The notes: generated by a model not told the origin, from the letters alone. DNA of 64,000 bases from Comamonas piscis (GCF_014109725.1 NZ_CP058554.1:62001-126000), one strand, 5' to 3'. Counted from the first letter of the stretch, positions 1 to 9,789 are shown. Made by a program: numbers and translations.

Positions 1-1102
<1,102 letters not shown>

Positions 1103-1129
1103 GCGGGACAGCATCCGCACAGGAGGCAC

Positions 1130-1729
1130 ATGAAAAAGAAAAAGCTCAGTCAGTCAGCCGACTATGTACCGCACCCGCGCTATGGGAGTGAACCGATACC
1201 ATCGGATGTAAAAGGCGTATCAACAGAGACAATTTTGCGGAGCCATTGGTCCTATAGGTCCAGTGACATCTTTCCTGAGTCGGTGCTGATGGCTGATACC
1301 AGCAAGCAACATTTCAATGTTTTCCCGCGCGAGTGCTATGTCGACATGCGCAAAACTTGCCGCAACTGCCAACGCCCCTTCATCTTTTTTGCAGCCGAAC
1401 AAAAACACTGGTTTGAGGTGCTGCAGTTTTACGTAGACGCGGACTGCGTGCATTGCCCTGAATGCCGTGTGCAACGCACCGCCGCCAAACGCGCGTTTCA
1501 ACGTTATTCCTCTTTGATTCTGCTTGCCAATCCAACCCAAGACGAGCTGCAGCAATTGGTAGATGCAGCCGCTTTGCTACATGCGCAAGGCACGCTAAAG
1601 AGTCGTGAACGCTTGGGCCAGCTTAAAAATGCTGCGCTCCGGCTGATTCCAGATTACCCGGGCACCTTGGCCTTGGTCGAGGCGCTGCGAAACCAGGACG
1701 CGTTTCCTGCGACTGAGGAAGGCGACTAA
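1130..1729 (+). CDS. Zinc-ribbon domain protein of unknown function
   Basis: A 199-residue protein with a strong Shine-Dalgarno (AGGAGG) eight bases before the ATG. A central zinc-ribbon-like segment carries CRNC and, about 35 residues later, CPEC, with aromatic residues and EQ between them (FIFFAAEQKHWF), as in the 'probable zinc-ribbon' family often seen as CxxC-F-EQ-F-CxxC. The C-terminal 70 residues look helical. No enzymatic motif is visible. It follows norR by 27 bases on the same strand and ends at a bidirectional terminator, so it may be read through from norR. Codon use is less GC-rich than in its neighbours, which may indicate acquisition. Function is unknown. Confidence 0.75.
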   Translation: MKKKKLSQSADYVPHPRYGSEPIPSDVKGVSTETILRSHWSYRSSDIFPESVLMADTSKQHFNVFPRECYVDMRKTCRNCQRPFIFFAAEQKHWFEVLQFYVDADCVHCPECRVQRTAAKRAFQRYSSLILLANPTQDELQQLVDAAALLHAQGTLKSRERLGQLKNAALRLIPDYPGTLALVEALRNQDAFPATEEGD

Positions 1730-1736
1730 ACAAAAT

Positions 1737-1768
1737 AGCCTCCGAGCCAGCAAGACGCGGAGGCTTTT
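1737..1768. terminator. Intrinsic terminator between convergent genes
   Basis: A 7-bp stem (GCCTCCG / CGGAGGC, 1738-1744 and 1758-1764) is followed by TTTT on the + strand. It separates the zinc-ribbon gene from the convergent FKBP gene. Confidence 0.65.
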
Positions 1769-1789
1769 CAGCTTGTGGAGCAGCAGGTT

Positions 1790-2206
1790 TTACTGGCCCT
1801 TGATGCCCAGCAGTTCCACTTCAAAGTTCAAGGTGGCATTGGGCGGGATCACACCGCCAGCGCCACGGGCGCCGTAGGCGATGGAGGCTGGGCAGGTCAG
1901 CTTGGCCTTGCCGCCCACCTTCATCAGCTGCACGCCTTCGGTCCAGCAGGGGATCACGCCTTGCAGCGGGAACTCGATCGGCTCACCGCGCTTGTAGGAG
2001 CTGTCAAACTCCTTGCCGCTGTCGGGGAAGGTGCCTTTGTAGTGCACCTTGACGGTGTCGGTCTTCTTGGGGCTGGCGCCAGTGCCATCCTTGATGCTTT
2101 CAAACACCAGGCCGCTCTGGGTCGTCACAGGCTTGCTCTGGGCCTGGGCGAAACCGGCGGTCAGGGCGATGGCAGCGAACAGGGCGCTGGCAGTCAATGC
2201 TTTCAT
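1790..2206 (-). CDS. Periplasmic FKBP-type peptidyl-prolyl cis-trans isomerase
   Basis: A 138-residue protein catalysing cis-trans isomerisation of peptidyl-proline bonds. The ATG at 2206 is preferred over an upstream in-frame start because it begins a clear Sec signal peptide (MKALTASALFAAIALTAGF, cleavage after AQA). The mature part is one FKBP domain of the usual ~110 residues, with the characteristic VKVHYKGTFPDSGKEFDSSY and the C-terminal IPPNATLNFEVELL. It therefore acts outside the cytoplasmic membrane as a folding helper. It ends at 1790, close to a terminator shared with the convergent gene. Confidence 0.9.
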   Translation of the reverse strand: MKALTASALFAAIALTAGFAQAQSKPVTTQSGLVFESIKDGTGASPKKTDTVKVHYKGTFPDSGKEFDSSYKRGEPIEFPLQGVIPCWTEGVQLMKVGGKAKLTCPASIAYGARGAGGVIPPNATLNFEVELLGIKGQ

Positions 2207-2286
2207 TGCGAAATCCAATCCAATGTTGTCAAACCAAGCAGCATTCTGCACCGGGATTGCCAGCGCAGCGTGACTTCAAACAGTAA

Positions 2287-3423
2287 TTAACCCTTGATAC
2301 CTAAACCATCCAGCGCCTGGCGCAGATGGCCCACGGTGCGCTCCACGTTGTGCCATTTGTCGAGACCAAACAGGCCGATGCGGAAGGTTTTGAAGTCCGG
2401 ACCCTCGTCGCACATCAGCGGCACGCCGGCAGCGGTCTGCAGGCCCACGCTGGCAAATTTCTTGCTGTTCTGGATTTCGGGGTCGGTGGTGAAGCTGACG
2501 ACCACGCCAGGCGCCTGAAAGCCCGCAGCCGCCACGCTGGGGAAGCCACGTGACTGCAGCAGCGCACGCACTTCCTGGCCCAGCTGGGTCTGCTCTTCGC
2601 GCAGCTTGTCCAGGCCATAGGCCTCGGCCTCCTGCATCACCTCGCAGAGCTGCACCAGCGAATCGGTGGGCATGGTGGCGTGGTAGGCATGCTGGCCCTT
2701 TTCGTAGCCTTCGGCAATCTGCATCCACTTCTTCAAATCGCAGGAGAAGCTGCTGCTCTTGGTGTCCTCGATGGCCTTGCGGGCGCGCTCGGAGAACATC
2801 ACCATTGCGCAGCAAGGCGGGCCGCTCCAGCCCTTTTGCGGCGCGGTGATCAGCACATCGACACCGGTCTTTTGCATGTCCACCCAGATGGCGCCGCTGG
2901 CCACGCAGTCGAGCACCATCAAGGCGCCCACCTCATGCGCGGCAGCGCTGATGGTCTGGATGTAGTCATCGGGCAGCACAATGCCGCTGGCCGTCTCGAC
3001 ATGCGGGGCAAACACCACCTGGGGCTTGTCCTTGCGGATGGCGGCTGCCACCTCTTCGGCCGGGCAAGGCGCCCAGGCATCCTGGGGGCCTGTGCCTTGC
3101 GGGCGGGCCTTGCAGATCACCGCGCTGCCGCCCAAGCCACCTTCTTCAAAAATCTGGGTCCAGCGGTAGCTGAACCAGCCATTGCGCACGATCAGCACCT
3201 TGGCCTGGTTGGCAAACTGGCGGGCCACTGCCTCCATGCCAAAGGTGCCACTGCCCGGCACGATCACCGCCGTGTGGGCGTGGTAGGTGGTCTTGAGGAT
3301 GCGCAGTACTTCGCCCATCACACCGATAAAGCGGTGCGACATGTGGTTGAGCGCGCGGTCGGTGTAGACCACCGAAAACTCCAACAGGCCATCGGGGTCA
3401 ACGTCGGGTAGCAATCCTGGCAT
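2287..3423 (-). CDS. Class V aminotransferase (alanine/serine-glyoxylate aminotransferase-like)
   Basis: A 378-residue cytosolic fold-type I PLP enzyme. Visible features are the phosphate-binding GSGT (57-60), the aspartate that pairs with the pyridine nitrogen in VLDCVAS (D172) and the Schiff-base lysine in TAPQKGWSGPP (K197). C-terminal FRIGLFG is typical of the alanine-glyoxylate / serine-glyoxylate / isopropylmalate-like group of class V enzymes. The exact amino donor and acceptor cannot be told from sequence. It is transcribed toward the FKBP gene with an 80-base gap. No neighbouring pathway genes point to a substrate. Confidence 0.85.
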   Translation of the reverse strand: MPGLLPDVDPDGLLEFSVVYTDRALNHMSHRFIGVMGEVLRILKTTYHAHTAVIVPGSGTFGMEAVARQFANQAKVLIVRNGWFSYRWTQIFEEGGLGGSAVICKARPQGTGPQDAWAPCPAEEVAAAIRKDKPQVVFAPHVETASGIVLPDDYIQTISAAAHEVGALMVLDCVASGAIWVDMQKTGVDVLITAPQKGWSGPPCCAMVMFSERARKAIEDTKSSSFSCDLKKWMQIAEGYEKGQHAYHATMPTDSLVQLCEVMQEAEAYGLDKLREEQTQLGQEVRALLQSRGFPSVAAAGFQAPGVVVSFTTDPEIQNSKKFASVGLQTAAGVPLMCDEGPDFKTFRIGLFGLDKWHNVERTVGHLRQALDGLGIKG

Positions 3424-3530
3424 GGGGGTCTCCTGTTTGTGGGAAGGGGTACACAGAGAAATTGGGGAGCCAGCTTAGCACGCAGCCACCGGCGTTGCTG
3501 CTGTCTGGCTGGCAGGTGGGTGGGAGCCGG

Positions 3531-4259
3531 TCAGTGGGCGCTGCCGTAGTCGCGCTGGCCAAAGATGCCGCTGCCCACGCGCACCATCGTCGAGCCGGCC
3601 TGCACGGCCGCCTGCAGATCGGCGGTCATGCCCAGCGAGATGGTGTCCCACTGCGCCAGCTGCGGCAGGCCCAGCGCGGCGATCTCGTCAAACACGGCCT
3701 TGACCCGCTGGTGCACGGCCAGCTGTGCGGCAAAGTCAGCCACCACGTCGGGGATGCTCATCACACCCCGCAACTGCAACTGGGGCAGCTGCGCCACTTG
3801 CTGCACCAGCGCTGCCACCTCATCTGGCGCAACGCCGGACTTGGTGCTGCCGCCATCGACATTGACTTGGATGCAGATCTGCAGCGGCGCCAGCTGGGCC
3901 GGCCGCTGGGCGGACAGGCGCTCTGCCGTCTTGAGCCGGTCCACCGTATGCACCCAGTCAAAGTGCTCGGCCACCAGGCGGGTCTTGTTGCTCTGGATCG
4001 GGCCGATGCAGTGCCAGACCAGGCCCTGGTCCTTCCAGGCGTCCTGCTCGGCAAAGTAGCGGATCTTCTCGACGGCTTCCTGGATGTAGTTTTCGCCAAA
4101 GGCGCGCTGACCGGCCTCGGCCGCCTCGGCAATGGCGTCCACCCCAAAGGTCTTGGAGACGGCCAGCAGCTGCACGCTGTTGTCAGGCCGACCACAGGCG
4201 CGGCAGGCCTGGTCTATTTGCAGGCGAACCTGCTGAATTTTTTCGGGAATCGTGCTCAT
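3531..4259 (-). CDS. yggS: YggS/PLPBP family pyridoxal phosphate homeostasis protein
   Basis: A 242-residue single-domain PLP-binding protein of the alanine racemase-like TIM-barrel fold, without known catalysis, that buffers PLP. PLP lysine is K36 in LLAVSKTFG. FGENYIQEA, WHCIGPIQSNK and the C-terminal phosphate-binding SLGMTADLQAAV / RVGSGIFGQR are diagnostic. The start at 4259 (MSTIPEK) is chosen because it gives the family length; the frame extends further upstream. It diverges from pilT across an 83-base intergenic region, an arrangement common in proteobacteria. Confidence 0.95.
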   Translation of the reverse strand: MSTIPEKIQQVRLQIDQACRACGRPDNSVQLLAVSKTFGVDAIAEAAEAGQRAFGENYIQEAVEKIRYFAEQDAWKDQGLVWHCIGPIQSNKTRLVAEHFDWVHTVDRLKTAERLSAQRPAQLAPLQICIQVNVDGGSTKSGVAPDEVAALVQQVAQLPQLQLRGVMSIPDVVADFAAQLAVHQRVKAVFDEIAALGLPQLAQWDTISLGMTADLQAAVQAGSTMVRVGSGIFGQRDYGSAH

Positions 4260-4342
4260 AATGTAAAAATATGCACGGCCTTGGAACTGATTGACAACAA
4301 GGCCTTGCACGCAAAGCGTACCAAAACAACGAGGGAAATGCA

Positions 4343-5386
4343 GTGGATATCACCCAATTGCTGGCATTCAGTGTCAAAAACAAAGCGTCTGACTTGCACC
4401 TGTCTGCCGGCCTGCCGCCGATGATTCGGGTCCACGGCGATGTGCGCCGCATCAATGTCGATCCGCTGGACCACAAGCAGGTCCACGCCATGGTCTACGA
4501 CATCATGAGTGACGCCCAGCGCAAGCAGTACGAAGAATTCCTCGAAGTCGACTTCTCGTTCGAGATCGAAGGCCTGGCCCGTTTCCGCGTCAATGCCTTC
4601 AACCAGAACCGGGGCTCGGGCGCCGTGTTCCGGACCATTCCGAGCAAGATCCTGACCCTGGAGCAGCTCAACGCGCCCAAGATTCTGGCAGAGCTGTCGC
4701 TCAAGCCGCGTGGCATGGTGCTGGTGACGGGCCCTACCGGCTCGGGCAAATCCACCACCTTGGCCGCCATGGTCAATTACCTGAACGAAAACGAGTACGG
4801 CCATATTCTGACGGTGGAAGATCCGATCGAATTCGTGCATGAATCGAAAAAGTGCCTGATCAACCAGCGCGAAGTTGGCCCGCAAACGCTGTCGTTCAAC
4901 GCCGCGCTGCGCTCGGCACTGCGTGAAGACCCGGACGCGATTCTGGTGGGTGAAATGCGCGACCTGGAAACCATCCGCCTGGCGATGACCGCTGCAGAAA
5001 CCGGCCACTTGGTGTTTGGCACCCTGCACACCTCCAGCGCCGCCAAGACGGTGGACCGGATCATCGACGTGTTCCCCGCCGATGAAAAGGAAATGGTCCG
5101 TGCCATGTTGTCAGAATCGCTGCAGGCCGTGATCTCCCAGACGCTATGCAAGACCAAGGACGGCCAGGGCCGGGTCGCCGCCCACGAGATCATGCTCGGC
5201 ACTCCGGCCATCCGCAATCTGATCCGCGAGGCCAAGGTGGCACAGATGTATTCGACCATCCAGACCAGCAGCAATATGGGCATGCAGACCCTGGACCAGA
5301 ACCTGACCGACCTGGTGCGCCGCAATGTGATCAGCCCGGCCGAGGCGCGCAGCAAGGCCAAGACGCCGGAGAACTTCCCGGGCTAA
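4343..5386 (+). CDS. pilT: Type IV pilus retraction ATPase PilT
   Basis: A 347-residue hexameric ATPase powering pilus retraction and twitching motility at the inner-membrane base of type IV pili. It starts with GTG (MDITQLLAF, matching the conserved PilT N-terminus). N-terminal PAS-like domain ~1-100, Walker A GPTGSGKST at 130-138, Asp box with VEDPIEF, Walker B ILVGEMRD, His box TGHLVFGTLHT, and the C-terminal AIRNLIRE motif that is specific to PilT and needed for retraction. A terminator follows. It is first in a pilT-CNBD-pilU series. Confidence 0.97.
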   Translation: MDITQLLAFSVKNKASDLHLSAGLPPMIRVHGDVRRINVDPLDHKQVHAMVYDIMSDAQRKQYEEFLEVDFSFEIEGLARFRVNAFNQNRGSGAVFRTIPSKILTLEQLNAPKILAELSLKPRGMVLVTGPTGSGKSTTLAAMVNYLNENEYGHILTVEDPIEFVHESKKCLINQREVGPQTLSFNAALRSALREDPDAILVGEMRDLETIRLAMTAAETGHLVFGTLHTSSAAKTVDRIIDVFPADEKEMVRAMLSESLQAVISQTLCKTKDGQGRVAAHEIMLGTPAIRNLIREAKVAQMYSTIQTSSNMGMQTLDQNLTDLVRRNVISPAEARSKAKTPENFPG

Positions 5387-5423
5387 GGGCTTATTCATTC
5401 GTCAACTGACAAACGGTTGCACG

Positions 5424-5464
5424 AAGGGCACCAGCGGTCATTGCCAGTACTGCTGGTGCCCTTT
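5424..5464 (+). terminator. Intrinsic terminator after pilT
   Basis: A perfect 12-bp stem (AAGGGCACCAGC, 5424-5435, with its complement at 5452-5463) ends in CTTT. It partly uncouples pilT from the next gene. Confidence 0.55.
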
Positions 5465-5496
5465 ATGCTTTGCGGGATCAAAGGAGACCATGGGCC

Positions 5497-6105
5497 ATGA
5501 ACCGCTTGCATTCCGCATCCCCGGCAGACGATGCCGCCGAGGCAGACACCGGCTTCTTCCTCCATGGCTTTCAGCAGGCCAGCACGTCTGAGGCCCCCTA
5601 TGTACTGTGGAGCCAGCGCCGCAAGGCCATCCACGCCCAGCTTCTCGCGCCGGCCGACCCTGCCACCGCGCTGCGCATGGTCTGGGCCCAGGATGCGGCG
5701 CTCTCCCTGCTCCAGTCCCCCTTTATCGACCAGATGGTGCAGTACCTGGAGTTCTACCAGGTGCCGGCCGATCAAACCCTGATCCAGCAAGGCGAGCTGG
5801 GTGACTACCTGCTGATTGTGCTCAGCGGCCAGGTGCGGGTGGATCGGCAACTGGCCAATGGCCAATCCGTGCATCTGGCCGATACCCACCCCGGCGAAGT
5901 GCTGGGCGAAATGTCGCTGTTTGACAGCAGTCCCCGTTTTTCTTCGTGCACCACGAGCACCGACTGTGCACTGGCTGTCCTGAAGGCCGATACACTGGAC
6001 GCCATGATGGAGTTGGACGCGTCCACGGCCGCCTATTTGCTGGCCTTGTTCACGCGCAAACTCTCCACGCGGTTGCGGCAGACCAGCGCCCGGATTGAGC
6101 CCTGA
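5497..6105 (+). CDS. Cyclic nucleotide-binding domain protein between pilT and pilU
   Basis: A 202-residue protein. The ATG at 5497 is chosen because AAGGAG (5481-5486) sits ten bases upstream; earlier in-frame starts overlap the pilT terminator. Residues ~1-80 match no family I recognise. Residues ~80-185 form a CRP-type cyclic nucleotide-binding domain: LIQQGELGDYLLIVLSGQV, then a phosphate-binding-cassette-like GEMSLFDSSPRFSS with the expected Gly-Glu and Arg. There is no C-terminal helix-turn-helix, so it is a sensor or adaptor, not a transcription factor. Its place between the two retraction ATPases suggests a role in pilus retraction control (inference). Confidence 0.85.
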   Translation: MNRLHSASPADDAAEADTGFFLHGFQQASTSEAPYVLWSQRRKAIHAQLLAPADPATALRMVWAQDAALSLLQSPFIDQMVQYLEFYQVPADQTLIQQGELGDYLLIVLSGQVRVDRQLANGQSVHLADTHPGEVLGEMSLFDSSPRFSSCTTSTDCALAVLKADTLDAMMELDASTAAYLLALFTRKLSTRLRQTSARIEP

Positions 6106-6177
6106 GCCTCTCAGGGCGACCATTCCAGGGCGCTTCTGTTGCATCAGCAACAATAACGGTGCCCAGAGAGGATTGTC

Positions 6178-7314
6178 ATGGAACGGGATCAGGCCAGTAA
6201 GTTCATCAACGACCTGTTGAAGCTGATGGTGCAGCGCAATGGCAGCGATTTGTTCATCACCGCAGACTTTCCACCGGCCATCAAGATCGATGGCAAGGTC
6301 ACCAAGGTCTCCAGCCAACCGCTGTCGCCCACCCACTCCCTGACCCTGGCCCGCTCGATCATGAGCGACAAGCAGGTCGCCGAGTTCGAAAAAACCAAGG
6401 AATGCAATTTCGCGATCTCGCCCGCTGGTATCGGGCGTTTCCGCGTCAACGCCTTCATGCAGCAAGGCCATGTCGGCCTGGTGCTGCGGACCATCCCGCT
6501 GACCCTGCCCACCATTGACGGCCTGGGCGTGCCCCAGGTACTCAAGGACCTGGCGATGTCCAAGCGCGGGCTGTGCATCATGGTGGGGGCTACCGGTTCG
6601 GGCAAGTCCACCACCTTGGCGGCCATGGTTGATTGGCGCAACGAGAACTCCTACGGCCACATCATCACCATCGAGGACCCGGTGGAATTTGTCCACCCAC
6701 ACAAGAACTGCGTCGTGACCCAGCGCGAAGTGGGCCTGGACACCGACACCTGGGAAGCGGCACTGAAGAACACCTTGCGCCAGGCGCCCGACGTCATCCT
6801 GATGGGCGAAATCCGCGACCGCGAAACCATGGAACACGCAGTGGCCTTTGCCGAAACCGGCCACCTCTGCCTGGCCACCCTGCACGCCAACAGTGCCAAC
6901 CAGGCGCTGGACCGGATCATCAACTTCTTCCCCGAAGAGCGCCGCGCACAGCTGCTGATGGACCTGTCGCTTAACCTGCGCGGCCTGGTGTCGCAGCGCC
7001 TGCTGAGCAAGCAGGACAGCAAGGGCCGGGTGGCGGCTGTTGAGGTGATGCTGAACTCGCCCCTGATCTCGGACCTGATCTTCAAGGGCGAGGTCAACGA
7101 GATCAAGGAGATCATGAAGAAGAGCCGCAACCTGGGCATGCAGACCTTTGACCAGGCGCTGTTTGACCTCTACGAGGCCAACCTGATCACCTACGAAGAC
7201 GGGCTGCGCAACGCCGACTCCGTCAACGACCTGCGCCTGCAGATCAAGCTGGGCAGCCAGCGCGCCAAGCGCAGTGATCTGGCCGAGGGCACGGAGCACC
7301 TGACAATCGTTTAA
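6178..7314 (+). CDS. pilU: PilT-like accessory retraction ATPase PilU
   Basis: A 378-residue ATPase of the PilT/PilU family. Walker A GATGSGKST is at 137-145, followed by TIEDPVEF, ILMGEIRDRETM and TGHLCLATLHANS. It lacks the AIRNLIRE motif of PilT and has the longer C-terminus typical of PilU. PilU works with PilT to increase retraction force. SD AGAGAGGA is close to the ATG. A terminator follows, so it closes the small pilus-motor cluster. Confidence 0.95.
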   Translation: MERDQASKFINDLLKLMVQRNGSDLFITADFPPAIKIDGKVTKVSSQPLSPTHSLTLARSIMSDKQVAEFEKTKECNFAISPAGIGRFRVNAFMQQGHVGLVLRTIPLTLPTIDGLGVPQVLKDLAMSKRGLCIMVGATGSGKSTTLAAMVDWRNENSYGHIITIEDPVEFVHPHKNCVVTQREVGLDTDTWEAALKNTLRQAPDVILMGEIRDRETMEHAVAFAETGHLCLATLHANSANQALDRIINFFPEERRAQLLMDLSLNLRGLVSQRLLSKQDSKGRVAAVEVMLNSPLISDLIFKGEVNEIKEIMKKSRNLGMQTFDQALFDLYEANLITYEDGLRNADSVNDLRLQIKLGSQRAKRSDLAEGTEHLTIV

Positions 7315-7343
7315 GCTGTCAGCGTTTTGGGTTTTCAGCTACA

Positions 7344-7378
7344 CGGCACCCAGGCCCGCCTTGGGTGCCGCTCTTTTT
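7344..7378 (+). terminator. Intrinsic terminator after pilU
   Basis: A 9-bp stem CGGCACCCA / TGGGTGCCG (7344-7352, 7362-7370) is followed by CTCTTTTT. It also rules out an earlier start for the next gene, because the frame upstream of 7391 runs through this hairpin. Confidence 0.75.
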
Positions 7379-7390
7379 GGAGTCACCGCA

Positions 7391-8317
7391 ATGGCATCGA
7401 GTATTCAAGCGCGCAGCTATGACAGCACCCCCTCCCTGAACCTCGCCTTTCTGGGCCTGGGCGTCATGGGCTACCCCATGGCCGGCCACCTGGCGCAGTC
7501 CGGCCACGCCGTCACCGTCTACAACCGCACCGCGCAAAAGGCACAAAACTGGTGCGACGAGTTTGCTGCCACCAAGGCAGCCCAACATGCGGCCACACCG
7601 CGCGAGGCCGTCGCCAACGCGGACATCGTGTTCTGCTGCGTCGGCAATGACGATGACCTGCGCTCGGTCGTGCTGGGTGCCGATGGCGCGCTGGCCGGCA
7701 TGAAGCCCGGTGCCATCTTTGTCGACCACACCACCGCGTCGGCCGATGTGGCGCGCGAGCTGTATGCCGCCGCCCAGGCCAAGGGCCTGCACTTTATCGA
7801 TGCGCCCGTCTCCGGCGGCCAGGCCGGAGCGGTCAACGGCCAGCTCACCGTCATGTGCGGCGGTGACGAGGCCGTGTTCAACACCGTCAAGCCGGTGGCT
7901 ATGGCCTTCTCGCGCGCCTGCACCTTGCTGGGCAGCAGCGGCGCGGGCCAGCTGGCCAAGATGGTCAACCAGATCTGTATCGCCGGTGTCGTCCAAGGCC
8001 TGTCCGAAGCCATCGCCTTTGGCATGAACGCCGGCCTGGATATGCCCCAGGTGCTGGATGTCGTGAGCAAGGGCGCCGCCCAAAGCTGGCAAATGGAGAA
8101 CCGGGGCAAGACCATGGTCGAGGGCAAGTTCGACTTCGGCTTTGCGGTGGACTGGATGCGCAAGGACCTGGGTCTGGTGCTGGACGAGGCCAAGCGCAAT
8201 GGCTCGCGCCTGCCGCTGACTGCCCTGGTTGACCAGTTCTATGCCGATGTGCAGCAGTCGGGTGGCAAGCGCTGGGATACATCGAGCCTGATCACCCGCC
8301 TGAACAAGAAGGCCTGA
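7391..8317 (+). CDS. NAD(P)-dependent beta-hydroxyacid dehydrogenase (3-hydroxyisobutyrate dehydrogenase / glyoxylate reductase family)
   Basis: A 308-residue two-domain oxidoreductase. Rossmann dinucleotide motif GLGVMG is at 22-27, substrate-binding DAPVSGG at 137-143, and the catalytic lysine of GQLAKMVNQ at K190. These are the hallmarks of the 3-hydroxyisobutyrate / tartronate-semialdehyde / succinic-semialdehyde reductase family. The substrate cannot be fixed from sequence and there are no valine-degradation or glyoxylate genes beside it. The ATG at 7391 has a GGAG nearby and lies just past the pilU terminator. Confidence 0.88.
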   Translation: MASSIQARSYDSTPSLNLAFLGLGVMGYPMAGHLAQSGHAVTVYNRTAQKAQNWCDEFAATKAAQHAATPREAVANADIVFCCVGNDDDLRSVVLGADGALAGMKPGAIFVDHTTASADVARELYAAAQAKGLHFIDAPVSGGQAGAVNGQLTVMCGGDEAVFNTVKPVAMAFSRACTLLGSSGAGQLAKMVNQICIAGVVQGLSEAIAFGMNAGLDMPQVLDVVSKGAAQSWQMENRGKTMVEGKFDFGFAVDWMRKDLGLVLDEAKRNGSRLPLTALVDQFYADVQQSGGKRWDTSSLITRLNKKA

Positions 8318-8335
8318 TCCAGCTGCTTGACCCGT

Positions 8336-8362
8336 AAAAAAGGCCGCTGACGCGGCCTTTTT
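8336..8362. terminator. Bidirectional terminator between convergent genes
   Basis: AAAAA-GGCCGC-loop-GCGGCC-TTTTT is symmetrical, so it works on both strands. It serves the dehydrogenase gene (+) and dolP (-). Confidence 0.8.
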
Positions 8363-8380
8363 GCTGAGCAGGTGTGCCCA

Positions 8381-9193
8381 TCAGGGCTTGGTCGTAAAAC
8401 CATCGTTGATCGGTTGCACCGGCGTGGTGTTGACCGGCGAGGTGGTCACACCGGAAGACACCGGCGCCGCAGCGGGTGCGGCGGCGGAAGGTGCTGGCAC
8501 CACGGTCGCGGGCTGGGTGCTGATGGCCGCAGCGCTGCTGTCGTTGACGACGGGCGCGGCATTGCCGGTGCTGCGGTTGTTGCTGAGCGACTTGAGGTCG
8601 TCTTCGCTCAGGATCTCGAACACCCGCACCACTTTTTGCACATTGGCGACGCCCCGGGCGATTTCGGCGGCGCGCTTGGATTCGCGCTCGGTCACGCGGC
8701 CCATCAGGTAGACCACATTGCGCTCGGTCAGCACCTTGATGGCGCTGGAGCTGAGGTCCTTGGCATCGATGATGCTCGCGCGCACCTTGCCGGTGATGAG
8801 GGTATCGGTCGAGCGCTGCGACAGGCTGGAGTTGAACATCACGCCCACGTCGTTGACGACGGAGCGCACGTTCTGCGCGCTCTTGGCGGCCTCTTCCGCC
8901 TTTTGCTTGAAGGCCTCGTTCGGCGCCTCACCGGTCAGCAGCACCTGGCGGTTGTAGCTGGTGACATTGATATGCCCGTCGTTGCCGGCACGCTCACGGA
9001 TGGCGCTGGCCACGCGCATTTCAATGCTTTCGTCTTCCACCTGGATACCGGCGGTGCGGCGGTCAATCGCCATCACCGTGCCGCCGACGGCAGCGCCGCC
9101 GATCACCAGCGGAATGCAACCCGAGACGGTCGCAGCGACCGTTCCAGCCGCCACCAGACACAAGGTCAATCGCTTCCAAGACACAGGCATCAT
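8381..9193 (-). CDS. dolP: DolP-like BON-domain outer-membrane lipoprotein
   Basis: A 270-residue lipoprotein with lipobox VSGC (acylated Cys26). Two BON domains follow, at ~55-118 and ~130-195 (ITGKVRASIIDAKDL, VVYLMGRVTERE), as in E. coli DolP (YraP), which supports outer-membrane integrity. The last ~70 residues are a low-complexity Ala/Pro/Ser/Thr tail that E. coli DolP lacks. Its start overlaps the diaA stop (ATGA), so the two are translationally coupled. Synteny with yraN, diaA and rsmI supports the name. Confidence 0.88.
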   Translation of the reverse strand: MMPVSWKRLTLCLVAAGTVAATVSGCIPLVIGGAAVGGTVMAIDRRTAGIQVEDESIEMRVASAIRERAGNDGHINVTSYNRQVLLTGEAPNEAFKQKAEEAAKSAQNVRSVVNDVGVMFNSSLSQRSTDTLITGKVRASIIDAKDLSSSAIKVLTERNVVYLMGRVTERESKRAAEIARGVANVQKVVRVFEILSEDDLKSLSNNRSTGNAAPVVNDSSAAAISTQPATVVPAPSAAAPAAAPVSSGVTTSPVNTTPVQPINDGFTTKP

Positions 9194-9789
9194 TCCTCTT
9201 CTCCTAACAATTGGGTATCGATTCCGTCAATCAGGCAGTGCAGCACCAGCTGGTGCACTTCGCGCACGCGGGTGCTGCGGTCATGCGGCACTCGCATCAG
9301 TACATCGGTTTCGCTCAGGGCATTGGCCAGCAGGCCACCTGTGCGGCCGGTCAACACCACCGTCGACATGTCGCGCTCATGTGCCGCGTCCACCGCGCCC
9401 AGCAGCGCTCGGTCATGGCCATCGGCACTGATAACCAGCAATAGATCGCCGGGCTGGCCCAAAGTTCGCACCTGGCGTGCCAGAGTTTGCGCATGGCCTT
9501 CGGCGGTGAGGCTGCTGCCCAGTTGGGCCTGCGCCAGCGCACCGTTGTCGAGCACCATCGCGGCTAGCTCGGGGCGCTCGCGCTCCATGCCGCTGATGCA
9601 CATGGCGGCAAACTGCGCCGCCTGCGCCCAGGACAGGCCATTGCCGCAGCACATCACCTTGTTGCCGCTGGTGACACAGGCGAGCAGCGCGTGGATCGCG
9701 CTGGCGACGCTTTCGCTCATCTCCTGTGACACCTGGTAGTGGAGATCGGCGCTATCGATAAAGTGCTGTTGGATGTGTTGCTCAAGCAT
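9190..9789 (-). CDS. diaA: DiaA/GmhA-like SIS-domain protein
   Basis: A 199-residue SIS (sugar isomerase) domain protein. VMCCGNGLSWAQAAQFA and LLLVISADGHDRALL are the two nucleotide-sugar loops. In E. coli the gene in this position, between yraN and dolP, is DiaA, a DnaA-binding initiation regulator. GmhA (phosphoheptose isomerase) is a close paralog. The usual CGNGGSA is changed to CGNGLSW and the catalytic SxSG loop to SADGH, which favours the non-catalytic DiaA role (inference). It is coupled to dolP by a 4-base overlap. Confidence 0.8.
   Translation of the reverse strand: MLEQHIQQHFIDSADLHYQVSQEMSESVASAIHALLACVTSGNKVMCCGNGLSWAQAAQFAAMCISGMERERPELAAMVLDNGALAQAQLGSSLTAEGHAQTLARQVRTLGQPGDLLLVISADGHDRALLGAVDAAHERDMSTVVLTGRTGGLLANALSETDVLMRVPHDRSTRVREVHQLVLHCLIDGIDTQLLGEEE

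Noticed and set aside
5395..7299. A ~630-codon - strand frame opposite the CNBD gene and pilU
   Set aside because: Shadow of pilU and the CNBD gene; no homology, and it would be antisense to recognised genes.
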